64,000 bases of DNA from Hemicordylus capensis (lineage: Eukaryota > Chordata > Lepidosauria > Squamata > Cordylidae), in contig NC_069659.1 in the NCBI RefSeq assembly GCF_027244095.1, positions 26,692,501-26,756,500 of the forward strand, in the 5' to 3' direction. Under the pieces are notes generated by a model that searched no databases, was not told the origin of the DNA, and worked only from the letters and a program-made list of their open reading frames with translations. The position numbers were made by a program, and so were the translations under genes. Below, one piece after another: positions 23,701-35,700 of the stretch. Numbering within the stretch: position 1 is the first letter of the stretch; every line of letters starts with the position of its first letter.

Positions 23701-26700
23701 TGAAGGGGACATTTGTAAGTTGATTCTTCCCAATGAACTTTTCTCTCACAGTCAGACATCTTTCTAGTTTCACAGCCTGGTTGGGGCAGCAGTGGAGGGG
23801 AGGGGGTGAGAGAAGATTAAATACAGTCTGTGGGCAGGGGAAGGATTAAGAACCTAATTTCTTGCCCATTGATCCTTCACTGCAAGGGCTTCTTCTTTGC
23901 TGGCCCCTCCTTCTGTTAGATTTATTTATACCCAAGATTCCCCATTACGAGGGCTTTACAAGGAAAATATGGGGTTGAGAGCACCATATTTTTTTCCTAA
24001 CAAGCATATATTCTCTTAACTCCACCATATCACTTAGTAGTGTGTCCTCACATGTAATTCAATAAAGTTGATGGGGGTGGGGGGAGAGAAGGACAATGGA
24101 AAAGAATAATTTGATTTTATGTAATTTTCAAGCAAGTGACTCTGCATTTTTAAAGGGAAAAACACTTACGTTTTCAGGTTCAACACCAATGTCTTCGCAG
24201 AATTTCTCCATGCCTTCTGGCCCTACAACTTCATCATCACCTTCGAAACAAAAACACACACAAAACAGGCTAAGATATACACAATACAAAAATTTTATTT
24301 CTCTCTCTCACTCATTAATGAACCAGATGTTTGGCAGCAGACACATTTCTGGATTCCATGGGGAGAAAGTTCCTCCCTAGCCACACTGCTTCACAACTGT
24401 ACAAGAGGATGGGGTTCCTAGACCCTGTTCTGCTGTGGGATGTGTAATTTACATGATATACTGAGCTGTTTCAGATACATTTGCTGCAGGACTGCTATCC
24501 CGATCCCCTAATTAAGCAGCATATCCCAAGAAATGTTGGGTATGCCTTTCATATCCTCAATTCAGGGTTAAGTTACATGGTATTAAATGCAAGCCCTGAT
24601 CCAGAGTAGCTCAGCCCAACAAAAATCTCCTCTAAGCTGTTATGGAAACAGAAACTTCCCTCTTGGAGCAAACAGCAGTTCTGAGCCTGTGCATGATTTT
24701 TGTTAGGACCACAGAATTAGGAAGCAAGAGGAGAGGTTTAAACTCTTCCTTGGGGGTTCAATCGGGATTAGGGCATTTAACATACACAGGAAATCCAAAG
24801 AAACATTTAATGTTCTGTGCTAGATTTAAACTTGATATTAAGTTTAAATTTGATAATCAGCTTTAACTGTTGATTTTAAACTTTACAGATGTTTTAACTA
24901 GCTGTGAACTGCCTGAGACCTGTTATAGGCAGTTAATTAAATAAAGTTTGTCCTCACTTCACTGTGCTTTTGAGAGTACTCTCTGAATTCCAGCCATCTC
25001 AGTATGCCTGAGAAAATGCCATGCCATTGCTCACTAGGACTGGGTAAACAGAGGCAAATATTCAAATATTTTCTTCAATGTTTTCAATTTGAATCTGACT
25101 GAACAGATTCCACCTACATTGATAAATATCAGCCTGTTTCTTCCTTTTTAAAGCACGGTGGTAGAGCACGTTCCCTCTATGCAGGTGCAAAGGGTCTTGG
25201 ATGATACGGATTATCTAGACCGGGGATTCTCCACATTGGGTCTCCAGACGTTATTGAACTTCAGTTCTCATAATCCCCAGCAGCCTTTGGTTGGGGGTTA
25301 TGGGAGCTGAAGTTCAATGACACCTGGGACCCAATGTTGAGAATCCCTGATCTAGACCCTTTTCAATCTGGCTTTTGCCCTGGGTTTGGGACTGAAACTG
25401 CCTTGGGCACCATGGATGAACTACATTGGGAACTAGATAGGGGGAATTTGTCCCTGTTGGTTCTGCTGGACCTCTCAGTGGCATTCGATACCATCAACAA
25501 TGGTATCCTTCTGGACCACCTCTCAGGACAAATGTCATCAATATGCAGATGATACTCAGCTCCACCTCTCTGACATCAAATCCTAGGGAAGCCTAGCAAA
25601 CTGAGATTAATTCCAGACAAGATGGAGGTGCCACTGTTTTGGGATAGGATGATTGATTCAACCAGCTCTGGATGGGATTGTACTCCCCTTGAAAGAGCAA
25701 GTATGCAGCTTTGGGGTGTTGTTGGACCTGGCTCTGCTTTTGGATGCTCAGGTGGAGGCGGCGGCCAGTGGTGTATTTGCACAGTGCGGCTACTGTGCCA
25801 GTCGTGTCCCTTTCTCAAGAAGGCAGATCTGGCCATGGTTACCCATGCCTTAGTCATGTTGCAGCTGGATTACTGTAATGCACTTTACGTGGGGCTGCCC
25901 TTGAAAAGGCTGCCCTTTTAATTAGTTTTAATAACTGGTTTTCAAGGTTTAAATTGTTTTGAAAGTTTAATTCTTTTTAAAGTTGTTTTAAATTGGTATT
26001 TATTTTTGTATCTCTGTTTTAATTGTTTTTAATGTTTTCTGTTTTAATTGTAAACCGCCCTGAGCCATTTCGGAAGGGCGGTATATAAATCAAATAGATA
26101 GATAGATAAATAAATAAAAATAAAAATAAAAATATTCAGCAACTCCAGTTGGTGCAGAATGCAGCTGCCAGGGTTCTCTCTGGAACTGCTCGCTCAGAGC
26201 ATATTACACCTATTTTGAAAGAGCTGCACTGGCTGCCAATTTGTTTCTAGACCCAGTTCAAGGTGCTCATTATTAGCTTTAAAGCCCGTAACAATTTGGG
26301 TCCTGAATACCTGAAGAACTGCCTGGTCCCAAGGGTTGCTGCCTGCCCAACAAGGTTGTCGGGGGGGGGGGGCTTTGCTCCATGCACTGATGTTGAGGGA
26401 AGCTACATTGCAGTGCATGTGGGACAGGGCCTTCTCTGTTGTCACCAGGCTCTGGAATACTCTCCCAGTGAATGTCCACTCTAAAATCTGTGGCTGCTTT
26501 TAAAATACAACTAAAGACCTTTTTATCTGTTCAGGCTTTTACTCCTTAGGGGCTGCCAGGTCTCTCAGCTTTCCTGCTTCTGCTTGTATTTTTTTAAATG
26601 GTTTTTTGTTGGTGGTGTTTTATGATTTCTATTGTTTAAATGAGCCCCTGGTGGCACAGTGGTAAAAACTGCTGCCCTGTAACCAGAAGGTTACAAGTTC

Positions 26701-29700
26701 GATCCTGACCAGGGGCTCAAGGTTGACTCAGCCTTCCATCCTTCCGAGGTCGGTAAAATGAGTACCCAGAATGTTGGGGGCAATATGCTAAATCATTGTA
26801 AACCGCTTAGAGAGCTCCGGCTATAGAGCGGTATATAAATGTAAGTGCTATTGCTATTGCTATTAACTGATTTTTAAGGTTTTAAATGTGATTTTTATGG
26901 AGTTTTACTGTATTTTAACGTTTGTAAATTGCCTTGGGAGGTATTATGAAAGGCAGCATAAAATTTGAATATAAAATAAAAATAAAATCCTGCGTCATAT
27001 TCATCGCTTTTCTGAGAAAGCATGAATGCTGAGGCAGTTTAAGCAGTTCCTGCAGTATATCTGATCATACAATCAAGTCCTGACTGAATCACTTGAAAGC
27101 ACTGTACATTAAAACAGCATTGTAAAATTCAGTCATCTATAATTATCTTAAACCGATGTCCTTCCCAAGTAACTCCAACTTTTTGCCGCTTTTTTAAAAT
27201 ATGAATTTTATTGAAAAGTAAACCAAAGGAGACAGAGACAAATCACCATAAAGACAGTATAAAACCAATCGTTTTTCATAATGAAAACCTCATTTTTCTA
27301 ATTAATAAAGTAAAGAAAAGATATCTAGAACAAGACAAAGCAAAAGAAATTCAGACTCTTAGAGAGTTATAAAATCTAATCAGCTTCTTGTAAATAACGT
27401 ATCGAAAACACTATAAATCGAATCCAGAAAATGGGAACAAAGTTTGACTATAACAGATATTATAATTTATAAAGGGTTCCCAGAAGACATGAATGATTCT
27501 ATAGATATATCATGTACATAAGCAGAGACTTTCAAAATGGAAGCGTAATCCCACACTTTCAAAAACCAATCATTTAAGGAGGGGATTTCTAAAATATGCC
27601 AATTAGAAGCATATATAATCCTTGCTGCTGTAATCATATATAAACAATTCGTTTAATTTGGCCGGAATATAAGGCTTTATCATACTTAAAAGAAAAATTT
27701 CTTGAATAAAGGGAATCTTAACTTCTAAGATTTGTTCAATTTTAGTATGAATTTGTTTCCAAAACTGTTGAGCTTTACCACAACTCCACCACATATGGTA
27801 AAATGAGCCTAAATGTGAGTTACATTTCCAACATTTGTTAGAAAAGGAATCATCTATCTTGTTAATAGTCAAAGGAATTCTATACCATCTAAAGACATCT
27901 TATACCAATTTTCCCTTAGATGGGTACACAAGGTAAATTTCACATTCTTTTTCCATTGGTATTCCCAATCAGAAATATTAATCGATCTATTAAAGTTCTG
28001 CGTCCATTTTATCATACATTCTTTTATCTGCTTGGTCTCCGTTTCAGACTTCAGTAATGGCTTATAAATTCTGCCTAGCAAATGATCAGTGTTTCGGGTG
28101 ATTAATTCTTCAAAGTCAGTCAAATCTCTAAGTTTCCCACCCTATAACTGTAACTCTTTCTGAACTATTGAGCTGATCCGAGCTTGTTGAAACCAGGATG
28201 GTTGTTGAGTTGATTGCCCAGAGGTTCTTGCCGCTTTAATAGCAGCCAATGAGCTGCGCTGCTGCTGACCTTTGTGTTTTATTCTTGACTTAGTTGCTCT
28301 TTGGCTTATAATTTTCATTGTGAGCAACTGAACAGTCCCCTCAAGCACCTTCAGATACAACCCCCCACCACCACATTATAAATATGTATTAAGAATATTT
28401 TTCTTCCCCCCCCCTTTTGGGGACTGAGACTGCTATTTTAAACGCTGATGCAGCCCAGAAAAGCAAGACCGCAAAATTATACTGGGTCTCCATATATCTT
28501 AAAAAGATATGGAGGAATGTAGGTGCTTGAAATGCAATGAATTTAATTGCAGGATTAAACATATGAGGCCGGGCCAGGCCCGGCCTCATATGTTTAATCC
28601 TGCAATTAAATTCAGAACAATGGCATGATTGCCTAAAATGATTTCGCCAGATGGCTGAAAGAAAATCAGGAGTCAAGAAATGTTGGCTCAGACCACCAGC
28701 CAGACACAACATTTTACTTCTCAGAAGGTTCCTTGAGCTGTGTTGGTAAATTACTCGTCAGGCATCATTTTTCACTCATCACCAACAAGTAGAATAGTGG
28801 ATTTCCTGAGCTCTGAAGATAACCATTAAACATGTTGAAGCCCAGTAGATATTCTGGCCATACTTAATACAGATTAGACTTTAAAACAGAGCTGGTACAG
28901 ATGTAACAGCTTAGGTCTTGTAACGGTAGTTCCTTCTATCACTAGATATCTAAAATCCTGCTGCTGAAGTAGAGTCTGGCTCTTAAATGTTTTGGCCTGG
29001 CTCTTAGGTCCAAAGAAAATTCGCCGAGGCTTGAGCTATGGCAACATGTATGTATTTTACATTTATATCCTGCTCTTCCTGAGAGGTTCAGAGCGGCTTA
29101 TAGCATTCTTTAGAATTAATAATCCTGTCCCCCAAGGGCTCAAAGTCTTTTAAAAAATCAAAGTTAAAAAGCGGGGTGGGGAAGGGGAGTTGTCAGAGGG
29201 GAGAGTCCAGAAGTTACTTGGTGGTCCTCAGGCTGATGGAGGGGCCTCATGGCTTGCCTTGCCCTCTGCTGCAGCCTGAAGACAATGGCAGTTGAGTACT
29301 TGGTTCTTCACGGAGGGGAGGGGCCAGCTGACAGTTGCTCCTCCTCCAGCCAATCGAGGGGCCTTGCTGCTTGCCTCACCCTTTGCAACACTTGGTGGTA
29401 GCTGTACTCATTCTGCATCTGTACTTCTCTTCTTTTCAGGTAGCATATTAGTGACTACTTAACTGGGGGTGGGGCAGCTTCCTTTCGTGGACAGAGTGAT
29501 CCCAGCCATACTGCTCTCTGCTGGGCCCCACCATGGGAGCTCTGGCTGCTCTCTTCTTCCCGTTAACTTTTTCAGGCCATATTAGGCAAAGGCATCTCTG
29601 GCACAGCCCCAGCCCAGGCCCTGCATGAAGCGGGAGGGGCGAGATGACAGTTGGTCCTCCTCTGGCTGATGGAGGCGCCTTGCTGATTGCCTCGCCCTCT

Positions 29701-32700
29701 GCTGCAGCCTAATAACAATGGCTGTTGAGGCGGACATGGATCTTCTTGATTGTTGGGCCACCCCACCATAACTTTCACTTCCCTCCCCATTGATGTTCCG
29801 CAGTGGCACCATGTGCCCCTTGTGACTTGTCTTCAGGCTCATCAGCACCAAGGCGGAGTCCAAGACTGCACCCATCACAGGGTCTGCAGATTCCTGGGTG
29901 GGTCCAAGAGGAAGTCCTATCCAGTTATCCACAGACTCGGCTTGCAGCTTCTCAGTGAAATCTGTCCAGCAAGCTAGATTTTTCTGAGTTTGTTATTTTA
30001 ATTAAAGGGGCACTCATATGCCCCTTTAATAAGGAACAGCTGGAGGAGCAGAAGACTAAGTGTGGAAATCAAAGCTGTCTTCAAATCTCTGAAGGGCTTT
30101 CGTACAGAAGAAGCAGATGTTTTCTGTTGCAGCTCCTGAGCGAATGAAGGCCTGCACCTTGTCCAGGAAGAGAACCCAGTCCCACTGTTGCAACTGCTGG
30201 ATGAAATGACGCTTCCAGCCGCGTTGGCAGAGGCTGCCCTCCTTGGCTATGGCACCCCCTCCGGCCACTGCCTGCCAGCGCGAAGAACCCAGCTGAGGCC
30301 ATGGGGGAGGGGGATTCCCAGAGATGTTAGTGGCAGGACCAGTGTGTAGAATCCTCCGGCTGGCAGGCTCCCTCAGTGCTGCCACCCCCCTACTCGGCTG
30401 CCTGTAAAAAACTTTTGTACAGGTGGCCCTCGTTATCTACGGTCCTTGCACCCACAGTTTCACATATCCGTAGTTGGGCAATGGAGATCCAAACATTATT
30501 CATGGATACAGAAATTGTGAAAATTCACCTATATGAGGTTCCTGGGTGGGCAAAAATGACTTCTGAGGTTGTGGCTCCTTTGTTAAAAAATAAAATCACC
30601 CCCCCCAAGATTTTTTGCAGAATTGAGGAAATTTTCATGGTGAAATTGGGGGTTTGGGGGCACTGATGAACAGCCGGAGACCTGGAGAGCACAGCATGGT
30701 ACATTACTTTTTCCTGCCTCCTACCTGCTTTTTTTTTTTGTCCCTTTTCCGACCCTGAGGAACCTAACCCCCGAATTCCTATTTCCTCTAGGTCTTGCTA
30801 TCCGTGGTTTCATTATCCACAGAAATTGGCAGGAGCAGAACCTGCATGGATAACAAGGGCACATCATCAGTATATTTAACACTGATGTCATATTTAAAGG
30901 ATGTAGCTTGAAATTAAGGGCTCTTAAACCACCCCCCAATGAAGTTCTACCACACATATGAGTTTGGACAAAATTTAAATTTATTGGATTTTGTAATCTT
31001 TACTGCTGTCCTTATTATACCATAAAAAGCAATCAAAAATTAGTTACTGAATTTTCCCTTTTTGTCTTTCAAGTACTGGAGATGCTTAGAGTTTGAACCT
31101 ATTGTTATATCTACTGAACAGATTGATCTCCGTGAAGGAAGATATGAACTTTACAAGTCAAGCATCCTGATCCATACATATTGATGCAGAAATGAGTCCC
31201 AAGGGAACGTATGGTCGTGGCCTATAGCCTACTTAAGCAACTGTGAAACACTTAAGGTTCAACAAGGGAGAAGAAATGCAAATTAAAAAGATTCTAGGAA
31301 ACAGAACTTCAGTTGTAAAAGTGCTGAATTTTAGCAAGATCTAGAGCAGTGGAAAGTAAATTCCATCTTGTTTGTTTCTCTGTGAAATTATGTCACATCC
31401 CAGGGCATTACAACCCAGATCAGATCTGGGAAAACCACTGGTATTTAATCAAACTATGGATCATTTCCAAGCTTCTCTAATAACTTGGTGTCAGCTTTTG
31501 TTGTTCCCTCTCCCAAAAATACAGAACACTTTTTACTACAGATAGTTAAGAGCCTATTAGATAATCAAAATGGATCATCATAATTTCATTAGAATGAGAG
31601 GCCCTTTAACACACACATTTAGTAAATATACAGCAAACACAGACAGAAAGGAATGAAGAGCAATTATTATTCTCAAGCAGCTTGTGTTCCTGGTGTTTAA
31701 CCAAAAGAATATAATGCTTTACAACAAAAATGCATCCTCATGTTACAGTGAAGCTTATTTATAACAGGCACATTTGTACACAGTCCTTATCCTTAAGATC
31801 TGGTTTCCCCATTACTTTATCATACACATTTGTGCAAAACACCATGTCAGTTTCCAAGTTAACACAAAAGTGGATGTGAAGAGACAACTTGGAAGCCTCA
31901 ATCGCTGAGGAAATAAAACTATTTCACCAGGCAGGTTTAGTAATAAAAACAATGCTTCAACTCTCCAAAGCAACATTCCATTTTCGAGTGTAAGAGCATG
32001 GTTGTTGTTCTCAGTAAAAGGTAATTGTGCATTAAGGGATTACAGCCCTCGGATCATGCAAATCCACCCCCCACCCCATTTGTATCTTATGAGAGCCTTG
32101 TGTGGTGCAAGTAGTGAATACCCCAGCACAAATACCTAAGCAGCATATGCTGCAGCCCTCTCTCCTTTCTAGCTCTAAGGGTCAGTAAAAACCAACATGT
32201 AAAGAAGCCAACCAAGCACTGCAGGGCAGCACTAAGCTACTCATGTGGCTCAAGAGAGAGATTCAGTCTACCTGCTCCTAGTCAGGTTATATGCATAGAA
32301 GTGTGCTTTTTGCTTTATGATCCAATAGCAACTCAAGTGAGAGCAAAGCCATATTTTGAGAAAAGGGAGCCATATTCTCAGCCCAACAAGATTCAGTCTT
32401 GCTCTCTGCACAACTGAAAGTAGTGGAAAGGAATCCCTTTGCTGTCCTTCCTGCCCACAGCTAAGCACAAGATCAGTTCATTGCTGCTCATGTGCACAAG
32501 GACAGGCAACAGAAGCAACTTGTGGATGACAGACTAGTGTGCTGCCTCAACAGCATCACAGGTTTAGTATGCATGCAAAGTAGCAAGCCAGGTTAATATT
32601 GTTTGGCTTCCTGTTGGTTTATGTAACTCTAGGAGAATAACTTAGTCTATGTTAATAGATGAACTAGAAGCCACGCTGATAATGTAAGCCAAGAACAGCC

Positions 32701-35700
32701 TATTTAGAATGTACAGTATAGTGACTAGCTCAGTAGGACAGGCTCAGTCTGAGAACCAATAAAAACGTTGGTGCCTCCTTTGTTTTGGCTTTTCGCCTTC
32801 TCCCTGCCGATTCTACCGGTAGCGGGGGAAATGCCCTCCTCTAAGGAGGAGACCTTTAAGCCTCACCTGAACCTGGCTGAAAACAATCATCTTTATCTAG
32901 GTTTAATGTCCAAGCATCATCAGTCTGAATGAACTGACCAACACATACTGAGGAAATAGCATCTATGATATGCGAGTTATCCTTTTGCATGTTAGACAAT
33001 AAGAATCATTTAACCTCCTTGGATGTTATCTTGTATGAGTAATATTGCATGAAATCATCTGATGTTCAGAACACTGCTTAGGTGCACAAAGACAGGCAAC
33101 AGAAGCAACAGGCCCCTTTGTGGATGATGAACTAGCAGAGGCTTTGCTCTCCATTGTCACTTCCCCTGAGTGCCACAGAACCACAGGTGTAGGAGACAAT
33201 CAAGTGTGCTGGGTAAGTGACCAGTAACTGCTTGAAAGGCAAACTATCATTGGCTTCTTACATTTGGACCCTGTCAACAGCTGCTTACATTGTTTGTAAG
33301 TGGACCAGTTCATTTAGAGAGGGAAAAGAAATCCAAAAGTTGCAAACAATTACAAAGGAACAAACCAAGGAATTTCAATGTGTGTCTACTTCATACCTGC
33401 ATACTCATAAAACCAAGCCAGGCACTTCTTGCTTGAAAAGTGTTCTTCGCCACTTATCACTTTACTAGAAGCTTGTGACCTGCAATAGCTTTGAGAGACA
33501 GAGAGAGAGGCGCAATTATGACACAGTTATTTTCACTCTATGAAACGACAAGTTCCAACAAGGGGGAGTTTAATTAAGAGCAAGTTTAAAATGAATTTGC
33601 ATTGTTTGATGTGACATTACTTTTCATGTTTTACACAGAGCTATCCTTTAAAAATGACAGGTTGAGAATGACAGACTTCTTTGCTTCCATATATTCTAAG
33701 CTCGCATCTATCCAAGAGGTCAAAGAATGACATGCTGTCCAAACAGCAATGTAAGAGATCAATAATTCACTTTTATTCCCCAAACTAAGTGTTTCAAGCC
33801 CATGGAGACAGAATTTAGACCCTGCACATAGTTGGAAATCACAATACACATTCTAATTGAGAGATTATAGGATTTCAACACACATAGATGATTTGGATGC
33901 GGAGTTGCATTTCATCCCAATGGGAATGCTCATCCGGGCCCCACTAAGCTACATGGATCACTGGATGCATCTTTTCTGAAGCATACAGAAATCTGCATCC
34001 CTATTCGAGTGACCATTTGACACATGGCAAACTGTCTGCAATTAGAGCTGCACCAGGGCCAAAAATAAAGCTAACTAGTAGAACAATAAATGATATACAA
34101 AGTGACACGCAGCAACAAGGGAAGTAGCTCTGCCCTGAACAAATATTTCATTTCTTTATTATTTATTTATTTGATTTATATACCGGCCTTCCAAAATGGC
34201 TCACATTCAGATCATATTCAGATCTGATGGCAAGCATGTCCAGAGATACAAATGCTACTCTATACAAAATTTACAAGTTATATTCTTATTTGTGAATATA
34301 ATTAAATATTTCTATTGTTCTGGACACTCTGGAGAGGCCCTTTGAGATGGGCCTCTAAACTCTGATCCCCAAGGAGGTTAATATCTAATAGATCCTGCAT
34401 CAGCTTCATTGGCTACTGGTCCACTTCCGGGCTAGATTCAAGGTGCTGGTATTGACCTTTTAAGCCCTAAACGGCTTGGGGCCGGGGTACCTGTCGGACT
34501 GCATTCGCCCATATGAATCTGCCAGGGCTATCCGATCATCATCTCAGGCCCTGCTCATGACCCCGCCACTAACAGAGATCCGATTAGCAGGGACTAGAGA
34601 CAGGGCCTTTTCGGTTGTGGCCCCTTGGCTTTGGAATGCCCTCCCTGAAGAGCTTCGCCATGCTCCCTCCCTCAATGTTTTTAAAAAACATCTTAAAACA
34701 CACCTTTTTAAGGAGACTTTTTAATATCATTATTATTTTGTTATATCTGGTAGGTTCTTTAGCTTTTTATAATCTTCATTTTTAATTTGAACCTAATCAT
34801 TGTTTTTAATCTGATTTTTAAAAAATCTGGCTCCTACTCTGTATGACTTCAGGAAAGGGTTAAGATAGACTTTTTGTGTGTTAGGAATGGATGGATACTG
34901 AATGATTTAAAACTGATATTTGAATTGCCATTGGGTGTTTCAGACTCCCCACCACCACAAATCTAGTTGAAAATTGTTGTGTTATAGGTTTTTTAAAAAA
35001 ATAGTCACAGTTGTATTTTATGCTGATTATAATGGTTTCTGCTCTTCTGTTGGTTGCTTGAGAGCACTTCTGAAAGCTGGAGTGCAATCAGATAACTAAA
35101 ATAATTTGCAGTGTCAGCAGCATGATCCTAAACCTGTTTGGTTGGAGGCAAGTCCCACCAAATTCAATTGATAACTCAACTGAGGAAGTAATAAAGCTTA
35201 GAATTTCAGCCTTAGGAACACATCTTAAGTGTTGATGACAACTAAGAGGCAATGACTTTCAGAGGACATGTAATAATGAAACTGTGTCTGCTAGTTTCAT
35301 TTAAAAAAAATGTTTCATGTTTAACTGAAAGTCTGAATTCTGGGTAATACTCAGGTCCTAATGGAACTTATTTTAATGTGAATCTAGACAGTAACAGAAT
35401 GTCTATAGCTCCCCTGCATTTCACTGACTCTTAAGAAGTATCAAACCATTTGATACTTGAAGTATAATTAGAAAGATCAATGCGTATATTCAACTGGAAC
35501 AATGCGATATATTCCTTTTCTCTTTATCCATCACTAATAGATGCTTCTAGTGCAGAAGAGCTAAGTGCAAGAATGAGTATTGATTACTTTGCTGATTTGG
35601 ATGTAACTGTGTAAGACACAGGAGGATATGTATATATAGGCATAGCTGCCTCTAGAATCATTCGCTTGTGTGGCAGGTAGCAACCCTGAAAACCATATTT

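Larger units (their letters stand above)
25165..26995 (+). repeat. L2 LINE with three nested insertions (DCUN1D5 intron 2)
   Basis: Reverse-transcriptase pieces are clear: [37 protein letters not shown], then [14 protein letters not shown], then a stretch encoding [16 protein letters not shown]-like residues near 26,145. The 3' part resumes at 26,880 and ends in an AAAT-rich tail at 26,995. It is interrupted by a hAT element (25,221-25,349), another L2 tail (about 25,915-26,130) and a SINE (26,637-26,877). It has many frame breaks and is not active. Confidence 0.8.

Noticed and set aside
25334-25552. Host gene with a reverse-transcriptase-like exon
   Set aside because: [13 protein letters not shown] and [15 protein letters not shown] are L2 LINE motifs, with frame breaks and nested insertions.
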